Assembly (NCBI GenBank): GCA_030549495.1
Contig: JAUIRK010000898.1
Span: 2,191,613 to 2,255,612, forward strand
Direction of reading: 5' to 3'
Length of the DNA: 64,000 nucleotides
Source of the DNA: Nectonema munidae
Lineage: Eukaryota > Nematomorpha > Nectonematoida > Nectonematidae
Part shown: piece after piece, positions 36,701-46,067 of the stretch
How the letters are laid out: every line of letters begins with the position of its first letter
Numbering within the stretch: the first letter of the stretch is position 1
Made by a program: the position numbers and the translations under genes
The notes under the pieces: generated by a model
Seen by the model: only the letters and a program-made list of their open reading frames with translations
What the model was told of the DNA's origin: nothing
Databases searched by the model: none

Positions 36701-39700
36701 TTAATAAATAAAAATGATAATAATAATTTAATTAACAAATAGAGATTTTTAAGTTTACATAATTCTATATTATGCAGACCGATCAATTGACCGGTCTGGG
36801 CTTTCTAGATATATTTTGAATCAGTGGTAAGACTTTTGCCAACCATGACAAAATTTTTACTGTATACCGTAGGGAACAATGTTAAATTTAGACTTGTGAA
36901 GTATCCACTGAAAATAACGGGAATTTTTTTTGCAATTAAGTTTTTAAATGAATCTAGCGGTCAATTGACCGGTATGGGCTTCCTAGGGTTAAAACGTTTA
37001 ATATTTTCTAATTTATTATAAAATATACCTGGACAGTTCCTTTTTGCACAGCGATAATGAATTGTAGAATTGAACACTCTGTTAATATGATACTTAATCT
37101 TCAATTATTATCATTTTGGGGACTCGGTACACAAAAGTAATGATGATGAAAAGAGCGTGAGTCGATAAAGTGATGAGGGGGAAAATTAGACAGGTTTTAC
37201 TGCATGGTTGTTTAAGAAGGCAGAAGCGACACGGTCAAAGTGTTAGAGGGAGCTTCAATTCATCATAGCTATCACGCGATTGATAAGTGGATTAAATTGT
37301 AGGCAAAATCGGCATGTAGGCAAAATGTCCGTTTGCCATACAAATGCGGTTGCACAGGAAAGTGTGTAAAAAGAGAAGCAATGCATGCGCGCATATGAAG
37401 TTGGGTATCGCGATTTCATTATTGCACTTATTCAAAAAGATGATTGTCGCAATGACGAAAGTTCGTGTGCAGAGCATTCGAAGTGTGAGTATAGAGACGA
37501 AGTATTCTCATGTCATTGTGAAGATGGCTACACAAATTTAGAAGGAACGTGTGGTGCAGAGACAGAAATGACATTTCTTGAAACACCTCCATTTTCTGGT
37601 AAAATTCTATGAAGAGAAAGAAGTTAATAATAAAAGTAATTGATGTTATTTGAAGGCTTAAACGAATGCAAAGATATTCCCTCCAATGAAATCTGTCCAG
37701 AGAATTCCGAATGCACCAAACTGCTCTCTGGGTACTGGTGCAAGTGTAAAAACTGCTTAAATTATGCAAACAAGCTCTGCTTAGGTTTACATTTGCAATT
37801 TTTTGCTTACTCTCGAATCACGACTCTTTAACCTTTCCTAAGATGATTGTGAGGTGGAATTGGGTTTGAAGTGTGGAGAGAATAGTCATTGCCAGCGATT
37901 TATTATGGAACACAAATGTCTATGTTATCGCAGCGTTAGTCAAATTAAAAGTGATTCAAGCGAATGCAACGGTAAACCCCTTTCTATTTGATTTATGGAA
38001 TTGTACCTAATCTTTCGTTTTTTTAGATTTTTGCAGTGAAAGACGCAGAATTTTTACAATTTACACAAAAAATGATGCAAGATGTCAGTGCAACCAAGGA
38101 AATATCTTGTTGGAAGGTGCGTGCAAACGTAAGTTAGAATGGATACATATCGTATAATCACATTAACTTTGTCTCGATATTTACAGCATCGTTGAAAAAT
38201 TCAAGATCTTTTCTTCACTCCATAAAAAGTGACGAAAATGACTTTTTAGAAATTAAGTGGACATCCAATTCCGAAGATTCAACTTGGCTGGAGTTAATTA
38301 AAACGTATTCTAAAGCAAAAGAAGAAACGGTGCCTTTACATAATAGTAAAAATATGAGAGAACATGTCGAATACTTTGTCAATGTTTCGGTTTCAAAGCT
38401 TGCGTTTGAAGTACAAGATAATTTAGGAATTAAGTACAAAAACAATCTCCAATTTTCTGGAATGGAGCGTAGGCCATTTTCATTCATCCATTCAAAAATA
38501 CGTGCTTTAATTCAATAAAATTTTAGACATTACCATTTCCCAACTTGAATTACACTTCGAGAATCTAGAAAACTTCAGTCTATCTTTAAAATTCGTGTCA
38601 CCATACGATGGAGAGTGCATTGTAAGGAGTATAAAAGAAAGATTAGGTAACAAGCGCCGTAATGAACGTCTAAAGCAGGAATGCACTCATATTTCTCATT
38701 ATAGATTTCACTGTGACGAAAAATAACATATACCAAGCCTCCTTAACATCCCCCAAAATATTTTCAATATCATGCTCTGATACTTCGCACAGCCTACGAA
38801 GAAGTTCCATCCAAATATATGCTGAAAGTAAGCAATTGTTTCAGAATTGATTTTATTCACTTGTTAGCAACGTTTCGAAGTAAGTGTTTATTATTGACAT
38901 ATGGATATTTGGCGGCGTGGATTCCCACTAGACATGATATGACTTGCTCTAATTTGTTTTTTTAGATTTAAGAGTGTTTAGGAACTTTAGGCTGCACCCA
39001 TGAAAAAGATGCACAAAACAAGTCAAAGTAGATGATAGTATAAATTATAGCACTTTGAATAGTTTCGAGGCGGAAATATCATATCGTGCTGCATACGTTG
39101 AAATAAAAGAAAGGTTTTCTCGCTTTATTTCTGCCTCTTTATTGAGAGCATCATTTAAATTTTAATCAATTTATGGGCAGTAAAATCGCCGATTTTTCAC
39201 TTTGCTCTACTACGATTATTATTATTTGACTTTATTTTTTAAAACTTTAGTCAATTTTTTTATTTCTTTGGGGTTAAAAGAGCAAGAGGTTGACTTTAAT
39301 GTTTCAAGATTTGCAAAAAAACACTAAAGCAACTTTATTTGTTTATTAATTTTATATTTTAAATGTTTATTGTGAACATACGGATAAATTTATTTAACAC
39401 AGTAAGAAAAATAATGTATTTCTTTTTCAGGGTTTCTCTATATTAAACATTTTTCGGAACCAATTTTACCGACATATACTTTCTTATTTGCTGAATTGCT
39501 TATCTAATACTCAATTATTTAATAAATAATATATTCTAAGAAGTATTTCAAAAACTTTTTCGCGCAATAATATCTCGCTACGCCTCTGGTGTGCAAGTGA
39601 CATCAAAAGATCATGCTTACTCATTCGTTGTCAGTTGTATCATTTTAACTTCACTGCCTGTTCTAAATCAACTTAATCAGTGAAGTATATTGAAAAAAAA

Positions 39701-42700
39701 GTGATAGCTTTGCTTGTTTCGTCGTTCATCCAATGTAATTGTATTTTCAACCTTTAGCTCCAAATGATTTCCTATAACTCTGAGATGCAAGTAAAAACCA
39801 CCAATTTAAGAACGCAAACAATTTCCATTTTTTGAGGTATGAAGGAAAAAGTCTTATTTAGTTAAAATTTTTTCTAGCGGTGATTTTTTATTTTCAAGAT
39901 CAATTCTCAATTAAAGGGAGCTGAGTTGCCATAAATTCTTATCTCAAATCTTATTCTCTGTCCCAAAGATCAAAAAATTGTATTCGCATTAATTTAGCGT
40001 TTAAATCTTTTAATATTTGTAAAATAAGTCTGATATAAATTTGCAAATGGTACTTCGGAACACAATGAATATTTATCAGGTATATTATAAATTCTATGCG
40101 CAACAAATTGGAAAATAAGATGGCAAATGGCTGAAATAAAAGTTGAAAAATATCACCTTCATTTATGATATCTTCAAAAGAAAGTGCGAGAATAGACGTG
40201 ATATTTCTATAATTTCATCCAAGATTTTGCTTATTACGTCTGTATTTTTGTTTAAACATGAAATAGAAAGCTTAGCTATTGAAAAAATAGAATAAGATAT
40301 ATAAGTTATCTTATATAAATTACGAGTTTTAAGGGAAATTATTTTGCTAGAAAATATTTGCTATTTGTCATGTAAAAATTACGTCAAATAACCTTTATCT
40401 CTAAAAACGATTCTAGGACAATTGCTCCCAAGGATAAATGCATGCGGAAAACTGCCCGCTATATATATTTATTTAAAAAATACAAAAAACTTTTTAACAA
40501 TTGAAAAAAGTGATTAACTATTAATAACAAATAATAAAAACCTTTAATAAAAGAAAAAAAAATTTTAAACTATAATCTCAATTTTAAGCTATACAATTTA
40601 CTTCTTTAATTAGATCAGAAACACTAACTCTAACATTAATCATCTTTTTTACAATGATTAGATTTATTAAATATACCGGTGCCAGTTGTCCGTAGGCAAT
40701 TATCCTAGTGGTTGATTGTCCAGTTATACCGTATAAAACATATCTATAACTTCTGAATAGTCTTTGAATTTATGTGGGACAATTTTGATTCTTGAATATA
40801 TTTTCCAAATGGAATCAAAGTTAACAGAAAAAAAAGTTGTAAATTTTTTATTTTAAATTTTTTTATTATATATCAAGTTATTTTACACTTTTTCTAGAAG
40901 AAACAAGTACTAAAATTAATTATCGGTCAACTAAATAATAATGATTTTGAAGTGTTTTTTCTTGTATTTATATAATATTATTCTTAATTTTTTGTGAATA
41001 CAAATTTTGTTCGAAAAAAATTTACTTAATTTAAAAAAAGCAAGCTCAAAATTATCTCATATATTTTGTATAAAAGATAAAACATTGATTGAAAGATTTT
41101 CACGATTGAAATAATCAAAAATATGAAGCAATAAATTAACTCCTTTTTTTCGTTTAGAAGATTAAATTAAAAATAATTTTGGAATATGTTTTTAGAAAGT
41201 AATCCCTTTATTTCCTCGGTAACGTTTGAGAAAGATGAAAAAGTAACCGTGAAATTTGGACATAATGAAAGAATTTTAAACATAAGATTGACAAAAACTT
41301 ATTTTGATGGTAAGTACTTTTCACCTATTATTTTTTCTTTTTGCACTAGAAACTCTAGAGATGTATCGTGTGTATTCAGCTCTCGAACAGGCTCTCTTTA
41401 GGAATTGAATGAATGGAATCATAATTTACAAGCACGAAACCAACTTAAGTTCTTTTTAGTTGTGCTATCACATCAAGTCAGAAAAATTCTTCGATATTTC
41501 GAGAGAATACGATATCACGATGGGAAATCGAGCTAGCACTCCCAAATCAATATGCCACATTCGATCCGTTAAACCTAGAACATTCATCCATGCATATAAC
41601 ATGAACTAATTATTTTATTAATTATTAACAGCTCACTAACTATATCTAAAAATTAATTAAATCACTTACTAATTAAATAACTAGCTAATTAACCCATTTA
41701 GCGGGAATGTTCCCTAAGAGAACGCAAATGAATTCAGTAATCTCTATTTAATTCTATTCAAAATAAGATTCCGTTTGCGTTGGCTTTGGGAACATTGGTG
41801 CTAAATGGGTTAAGTAGCTCACACTGTGACCAAGCAACTATTTTTTCATCTGTGGGTTAACTCACATTTTGAATTATGCTGAATTTAATGGCGACGTTCA
41901 ATTTCTATGAAAATTAATCAAAAGTGTCATAAAAAGATTTAATTATTATGGCAGCTAATGCCAAAATTAAAATTTCCAACACGTATATGCCCATTTTAAG
42001 TGGGCTAAATTTAATGAAAAAACAGTGGAACTTTGTTTGTGATTTAAAAACAAGTATCCAAAGCTTAAACAAAATTTTTTGACGAAATATATTTTTACGA
42101 GTTATTAAAAATATTTTTCCTATATTTTTTCTTATCAAAAGGAAAATTACTTTTGTTTTCCCCTTTTTAATCAACTAAATTTGATGAAAAATAAATGGAT
42201 TTTGTTATAAACATAAATAAAGATATAATTCGACATGAAAAGAGCATCATCGATCATAATTGAAGATTTGGAAATTTTTACCTAATATTGAAAACAAAAT
42301 TTTACCAAGTCATGTTCAACTATTCGTAACTGAATGGGGAAAGGGCCAACTGACTTATTTGCTTTAAACAACATTTCGCTTTGACTTAAGGGATACTTTT
42401 AAAACATTTGGGTATTGTAGTTGAAGGTCTTCGCTTTTTCAAATTTGGTTTATACAAATTACATAGATATATTAACAGCATTAAAATTTGAAGATTTATC
42501 AACAATTATATTTAAATCAAAGCCAAAATCAGAAGTTTGTTTCAGTACTTAACATGCCAATTGTATTTTTTTTATTCCTATGAAGTTGTAAGTTAGAGCT
42601 TTTATCAACTTCATATTGAGCTTGTAATAAAGCCAGCAGCTGTAAAGGTTTTCCTTCGAATGAAGTAACAATTTTAGAAGTAACTTTCAAGGCATCATTT

Positions 42701-45700
42701 GTGTTCATCTTGCTGATGAATAATATACAATGCTATAATATAAAACTGCCATAATTTTAACAAAAAGTATCTTCTTTTTAATGTTAAATTTTTAGAAAGT
42801 TCTACTGAAGAGTCGTTGAAAACTAAACGAATGAATACGACTAAATTTGTAGCATGCACAAAATCTGTCGATTTGACAATCTGCTTAACACTATTCTAAA
42901 TGCCCAACATTGGTTGACTCTTCTAAGCCCGCACGCAAAGCATCCGTGCTTCTAACAGGGGTGGATCTAGAAGATAATTTACCACGGGGCGAATTTATAA
43001 CATTTTTTCTAAAATAAACATTTTCTATATGCAAAATCATTGTGAATGAGTGCCTATACGTTTAGTGTTACTCGTGTTACCCAAGGAGCATTTACGCATA
43101 TCATGTTACGCAGCTGAAATACAACTCTTCTTTCCCAAAATGAAACTAATTCTGATTGAATTATACACTGCCATGCTAAAAATTGGTCTTGGAAGAGATA
43201 AGGGACGGGAGATCGCTAAATCCAGTGGCCTCTAAATACGCACTGGCTTCTATTAACTTCTAGAAAGTAGCATTATCATTCAAAGCTAATGTCATGCCAC
43301 AGATTTTTTCCTTGCAAGAAAACAGATAAATCCGGGTCTAAAGGTAAATTAATAAAATGCTTAAATTATACAAGCTAAAATATAATTGGAAGAAAATCAA
43401 AGTATTACCGTCTCCAAGGGTGACGAGAAATATTCAGGAATCTAAGAACATATAAATCCAAATCAGGGTAAGCTTTTACAATTTTTGATATTATCTATTT
43501 ATCTGTCTAAAATTAATCATAATAAAACCTATAAGACAATTTTCAAGTATCTCGATGATACGAATAATATTTTTCCACTTTTTAATTGTGTTGAACAGTT
43601 GAGCGCTTGAGAAGTGAAAAGTTTGGACATCAAAATGAAATGTTTCACACCTTCCTCGATACGAATACGCAAGTGAACAAAAAAATGCAGAGCATGGTTC
43701 TCTTAATAAAGTCAGACTCGTTCGAAATCACGCGATACGCTTTGAAAGTAAGAAAAGGAGGCTTCTTTCAGCAGTTTAGGCCAAGTAAGCCATTTTTAAT
43801 GCGTGTATTCCGTTGATTTAGTATTTTTTTAAGGTCTCAGCGTTGTCGATATTCACCATGATTCAGAGGAGTTACAATTCGCCCTTGTTTACAGCAAAAA
43901 TGGACTGTGTTCTGTCATTGACCGTAATTTTTACTCTACTAACTAATCAATGAACTCTGATTCAAAAGTTCGTGTTCGCTATAGACAACAGTTTAGAGAA
44001 GTTTTAGATAAATCACTTATTTGGCGTGGGAGTTTGTTAATTTGGGTAGAGCATTTTACTAATATTTTCCCTCTTTGTATATGAATACATATTTGAAAAA
44101 GTATGGTTGCAATTTTTTCCAATTATTATTAGATTTTATTCAGTTTATTATTGATTTAATTAGAAAATTAATTAGTTTTGAGTATTACTGTAAATCATTG
44201 TAATTTTCTGCTTTTTCGCCCCATACAATGTTGTATATCTATTGGAGTGTGTTCCTAAACACGCGCAAAGCATTTTGTAAACCCATGTAGATGTTAATTT
44301 TCTGCAGAAAAATTGGTGTCTTAGAAATAGACGCTCACCCGTTGTAGCTCTCCAACACACAGCCTACAATCAAACAGTCAGCTAACAATTGTTTCAGTAT
44401 AAAGACTTTCACTACAACCACTTTATACTCATATTTGTTCTAAGTATAACAATAAAAAAGTTTTTATTTTATTAAACTTTTTGTCGCAAATAAGATGTAG
44501 AGGGGAAATTGTTCTGAAAAGTGATAGTTAGCGCTGGCTCTGATTTTGCACTCTGTTCTTGGCATAAAAAAGTGTGAGAAAATTTTTTTCTAAAATAAAT
44601 CGTACGTGGAAGAATAGATTCGCATTTATAGAGATTGAACCTGGAAATCCCCTCCCTATAACCGCATGTTGGGAGATATGGACAAAAAACAGATTGACAG
44701 TTTTTTACATTGAAATATGAACCCAACTTTATTATTCCAAATGGTTTGCTTTAAAAATTTATTGAGGATATTAAATTATAAAAAGAGGTTTTTTTAATAG
44801 ATTAAAATTTACATAAAATAATGAATTATTATTAGGTTTTATTTCAATTGACTATAAAAGTTATATTAAAAAAGTTAAGATGTGTTTTGAAACATGCAAC
44901 AAGTGCTTTGGCATCGTATCGTCAAGAACATAAGAGAAAGTGCATAGATCCTTTTCTCAAAAAATATAAACGAAGTTGGAGCAGCGCTATTTGAATTTGA
45001 GATCCTGGAACACCAAAGTTTAGTCAACTTGCTTCTGGTTATAAGAACACAATGTAAATATACTAAAAAATAAAGCGATAAGCGATTTAAAACAAAAGAG
45101 CAACTATTTCACGTTGTATTAGTCCTCTTTATCTCACACTGATTCCATTGCATTCGAGGAAAAAATTCTAACAGATGCCATGTTTTAGATGAGGAAGGTA
45201 TTTAGCATTCTCCTAACATTTTGAGATGAGTATTGTTAGTCTTTGATTATTTTGTAAGCCCACAATTTTTACAATACAAAGGGTGTCCTTTTTTCATTAT
45301 TTATTTCAATTCTATTGGTTTACTTCTCAGATATAGCTGATGCAAATTTAATATAATAAAACCAGAAATATATTTAACAATACATGTAAAATATGATGCA
45401 TGTTTGAAAAACATTTACCCATGGACGTTTGCTTAAACGATCAGGCATTCCAAATATAAATTCACCATTAAGTCCCAGAACTTATCACGTCAAATAAAAA
45501 TTAGGCCCGTCTATATTAAGATATGCTCTTTTTCCTGCTTCCTATGCATTTTTGAATACATTTAAAATGAAATCTGGGTCAACTTTGCTTCATAAAGTGT
45601 GTGGAGATTGGCATTGCAGGACTAAATATCCTGCTGAATAAGATGTCAATTGAAGTACAAATTGTGTAAACTAAATTTCTCAGCGTGTCGACACATTTAC

Positions 45701-46067
45701 ATATGCATCGAGTTGTATTTGATCCTTGGAAAATTCGTGATCGTCTAATTCCTTGTTATTTGACAGCCAAAAATTATATTAAGGATATGAATTTTATTAT
45801 ATCTCAATAATTGTAATGCCAGTTAGAATAAGAAATCTTTTGCTTAAAGTAACGTGATCACCCTAATTATTATAAGCTTTTATATATCACAAAATTATTC
45901 TCTCTATTTTAGAAGAAATTCATGTCAATGCCAATCAGTTGTATTCCTGGAAGTCAAGTTTGACTGCGCCAACTAAAATAAACATAAAGTGTAAAACAAA
46001 TAAATCTGAGTGGGCTAACGTAGAGATCCTATTTGAAAAAAATGTTTTCTATGATTCTTCGTCCTAA
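27750..46067 (+). CDS. Secreted EGF-repeat protein, 14 exons, unknown function
   Basis: Proposed exons: 27750-27798, 29155-29277, 29439-29573, 37440-37598, 37656-37784, 37843-37971, 38027-38128, 38187-38468, 38527-38646, 38705-38827, 41196-41309, 43599-43784, 43834-43923, 45913-46067. All joins are phase 1 and the sum is 1,896 bases (631 residues). The N-terminus MPSLLILLFCLLWKGV is a signal peptide, so the protein is secreted. Exons 2-7 encode EGF-like domains, and the phase-1 borders are normal for shuffled EGF exons. Exons 8-14 encode a C-terminal region that I do not recognise. Within the 37-39 kb cluster introns are 55-58 bases; others are kilobases long and full of transposons. Uncertain points: exon 1 could instead end at 27834 (donor GTAAAG, same phase), exon 3's donor is weak (GTATTC), and exon 13 can read through to a stop at 43944-43946. 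No function is assigned. Confidence 0.7.
28079..28922. repeat. Possible DNA transposon with CACTGAAAA ends, inside intron 1
   Basis: Starts CACTGAAAA and ends TTTTCAGTG (its exact inverse). Both flanks are rich in AATTAGTAA and TTACTAAC-type motifs, with a small palindrome near 28885 (GTTACAGTAACTA and inverse). No transposase and no clear target duplication were seen, so this may be a MITE-like element or chance. Confidence 0.3.
29155..29573 (+). CDS. EGF gene exons 2 and 3
   Basis: Exon 2 (29155-29277) follows the acceptor TTGTTTAG and ends before GTAAGT. It encodes VEEIASQKICQPHENL...CICESLY...GSCQ, a short four-cysteine EGF-like unit. Exon 3 (29439-29573) encodes INECSTTSKNESGC, SNQHCEEL, ACVCDQHYQEHQGFC with the six cysteines of a full EGF domain. 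Both start with two bases and end with one base of split codons (phase 1). The donor after exon 3 is GTATTC, which is weak; I am less sure of that border. The next recognisable exon is 7.9 kb downstream. Confidence 0.7.
29574..32334. other. Large intron 3, proximal part
   Basis: Intronic AT-rich sequence. It holds a hAT relic (30540-31150) and G-rich runs at about 31370 and 31855, possibly ends of small elements that I could not define. No additional EGF-type exon was found by eye. Confidence 0.5.
30540..31150 (-). pseudogene. hAT transposase fragment (ZBED5/GTF2IRD2-like), in intron 3
   Basis: The minus strand reads SLNIIAQKKKSDTVGEKLIL, then PPCKIIVGKMLR, KIEKVPLSGSTLSRGIDGMA (31005-30790), then DKLKNSSFLF and, in a shifted frame, a decayed LDEST-like region and KEQWYSTVCPHIYR. 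This is the segment between the BED finger and first catalytic Asp of ZBED5-type hAT proteins (compare LSRNTIMRRTKDISQD in the hAT at 1-1277). The copy is a fragment with stops on both sides; no TIRs were identified. It lies antisense within the EGF gene. Confidence 0.65.
33236..34560 (-). pseudogene. MULE transposase, broken
   Basis: Read on the minus strand from 34560: KRSILRKIRYNKKRVKPPSN, then LHFDIPEKYTKANG, then the DDE core EIYIDGTFKKAPCHFYQI (first catalytic Asp in DGTF) and ITIHAFLNITQIPILYA, ACDKKQQTY. After a decayed middle part with the AT-rich stretch 33660-34100, it resumes with LWNVFKRKIRTNNHCEGFHN (about 33620-33560), the conserved C-terminal signature of MULE transposases (W..........RTNN..EG.H). 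A possible short intron precedes FKSSLNYEKISTWEVIDFFI and VPEIESLNSK (33499-33236). Stops separate the blocks, so this copy appears dead. Confidence 0.75.
34820..36988 (+). mobile_element. piggyBac copy 2 with palindromic terminal repeats
   Basis: The left end CCCTAGGAAGCCC (34820) and right end GGGCTTCCTAGGG (to 36988) are inverted. The right flank is TTAA (36989-36992) and the left flank TTTA (34816-34819), probably a mutated TTAA. The 18-base perfect palindrome ACCGGTCAATTGACCGGT lies at the left subterminal position (34861), with close copies near 36779 and 36958. Each end thus holds an outer and an inner repeat (C-T-A-G-(A/G)-A-A-G-C-C-C plus palindrome). The transposase between them has only about two lesions. 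It is nested in the MULE. The same palindrome marks copy 3 at 48.3-50.85 kb. Confidence 0.9.
35030..36655 (+). pseudogene. piggyBac transposase copy 2, two lesions
   Basis: TTAA-specific DDE transposase. ATG 35030 (MAWQMINISKNKS) opens a Ser/Asp/Glu-rich N-terminus (DSDSISDSFQSENS). A single-base shift near 35215 (TTTTAAA) leads to KDGTKWSENPCR and ELKAFFGLCILRGVLKG, RYIRFDD. A TGA at 35679-35681 replaces a sense codon (probably Trp) between DLWK and VMKNCEK. The rest, 35682-36655, is open: VTIDEQLFPCKSKSSFMQYM (first Asp), VDNFFTNLNLA (second), GGVDTADEMLKTYSTK (third), then a cysteine-rich C-terminal domain CRVCMKNKTRVSC, GCSKYICGTCSVKVCEKC. All three catalytic Asp residues are kept. With only a shift and a nonsense codon, this copy is relatively young. 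Confidence 0.9.
37440..38128 (+). CDS. EGF gene exons 4-7 (EGF-like cluster)
   Basis: Exon 4 (37440-37598): DCRNDESSCAEHSKC, EVFSCHCEDGYTNLEGTC, then a short tail; a donor at 37554 (GTGCAG) would also keep phase 1. Exon 5 (37656-37784): LNECKDIPSNEICPENSEC, GYWCKCKNC. Exon 6 (37843-37971): DDCEVELGLKCGENSHC, HKCLCYRS, ECN. Exon 7 (38027-38128): DFCSERRRIF, ARCQCNQGNILLEGACK, which has only four cysteines. The introns are 57, 58 and 55 bases with GT-AG ends, and each border is phase 1, so exons could be skipped without frame loss. The DxDEC-like openings (LNEC, DDC) hint at calcium-binding EGF type, but the full consensus is not met. Confidence 0.8.
38187..38827 (+). CDS. EGF gene exons 8-10 (C-terminal module, first copy)
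   Basis: Exon 8 (38187-38468): SLKNSRSFLHSIKSDENDF, WLELIKTYSKAKEETVPLHN, YFVNVSVSKLAFEVQDNLG. Its donor is GTAGGC at 38469, chosen because it gives a 58-base intron in phase 1 like the neighbouring ones. Exon 9 (38527-38646): ITISQLELHFENLENFSLSL, KFVSPYDGECIVRS. Exon 10 (38705-38827): FTVTKNNIYQASLTSPKIFS, ISCSDTSH, SSIQIYAE, ending before GTAAGC. The three exons show weak but ordered similarity to exons 12-14. The likely fold is beta-rich and extracellular; I do not recognise the domain. Confidence 0.7.
38828..41195. other. Intron 10, with one possible decayed exon
   Basis: AT-rich intron of 2.4 kb. After an acceptor at 38965 the sequence in phase 1 reads NLRVFRNFRLHP, then a TGA, then KRCTKQVKVDDSINYS and NSFEAEISYRAAYVEI with no clear donor. 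It looks like a dead exon of the same gene or a remnant of a duplicated module. Nothing else was recognised. Confidence 0.4.
41196..41309 (+). CDS. EGF gene exon 11
   Basis: Follows the acceptor TTTTTAG and ends before a consensus donor GTAAGT. It encodes SNPFISSVTFEKDEKVTVKF, GHNERILNIRLTKTYFDG. Phase 1 at both ends fits exons 10 and 12. The domain is unrecognised. Confidence 0.65.
41693..41809. mobile_element. TTAA MITE, 117 bases
   Basis: TTAA at 41689-41692 and 41810-41813 flank inverted ends: CCCATTTAGCGGGAATGTTCCC-type on the left and, reversed, CCCATTTAGCACCAATGTTCCC-type on the right (19 of 22 match), continuing to AACGCAAA in both. It is a piggyBac-type MITE whose ends resemble those proposed for the PGBD element at 20254-24262. 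It lies in intron 11 of the EGF gene. Confidence 0.85.
41814..43598. other. Rest of intron 11
   Basis: AT-rich intron sequence. After an acceptor-like TTTTTAG at 42795 an open stretch reads ESSTEESLKTKRMNTTKFVA and then CTKSVDLTICLT before a stop, without a good donor. I did not include it as an exon. No transposon was recognised here. Confidence 0.4.
43599..43946 (+). CDS. EGF gene exons 12 and 13, with possible alternative stop
   Basis: Exon 12 (43599-43784): ERLRSEKFGHQNEMFHTFLD, VNKKMQSMVLLIKSDSFEIT, RYALKVRKGGFF; donor GTAAGC. A 49-base intron follows. Exon 13 (from 43834): LSVVDIHHDSEELQFALVYS, KNGLCSVID. It can be spliced at 43924 (GTAATT, phase 1) to exon 14 at 45913, or read on as RNFYSTN to a stop at 43944-43946. 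The DSEELQFALVYSKNGLCSVI stretch resembles ENLENFSLSLKF...GECIV of exon 9, which supports splicing to a third exon of the module and hence the longer protein. Confidence 0.65.
43947..45912. other. Proposed intron 13
   Basis: AT-rich sequence with short unconvincing open frames on both strands. If the gene ends at 43946, this is intergenic and includes a possible poly(A) signal AATAAA at about 44451. Confidence 0.4.
45913..46067 (+). CDS. EGF gene exon 14, proposed terminal coding exon
   Basis: Follows the acceptor CTCTCTATTTTAG. In phase 1 it encodes EIHVNANQLYSWKSSLTAPT, KINIKCKTNKSEWANVEILF, EKNVFYDSSS and a stop at 46065-46067. Its pattern V.xN.LY..SLT.P..I.I.C resembles exon 10 (VTKNNIYQASLTSPKIFSIS). 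That similarity and the matching phase are the reasons for assigning it to this gene. A transcript would settle it. Confidence 0.55.

Larger units (their letters stand above)
32335..37328 (-). mobile_element. MULE (Mutator-like) element with ~175-bp TIRs, containing a piggyBac
   Basis: The segments 32335-32510 and 37150-37328 are inverted copies with roughly 85 percent identity: both begin ACATTTTGCCTACATG(G/C)CGATTTTGCC and share ATCAATCGCGTGATAG, ATGATGAATTGAAGC and CACTTTATCGAC. The first bases of each TIR repeat an ATTTTGCCTACAT unit twice. The interior has a MULE transposase on the minus strand. A 2.17 kb piggyBac lies at 34820-36988; without it the MULE is about 2.8 kb. I did not find a matching 9-base target duplication. 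The whole nest is inside intron 3 of the EGF gene, and its right TIR ends 112 bases before exon 4. Confidence 0.75.

Noticed and set aside
38502..38526. A 25-base intron between ATAC and the acceptor at 38526
   Set aside because: Too short; the donor at 38469 gives a 58-base intron in the same phase as the neighbours.
42796..42900. Possible exon after an acceptor-like TTTTTAG in intron 11
   Set aside because: Open for only about 100 bases, no usable donor and no similarity to other exons of the gene.
44172..44726. Minus-strand frames with several cysteines at 44.2-44.7 kb
   Set aside because: Short, without splice context or family similarity; cysteine content alone is not evidence.
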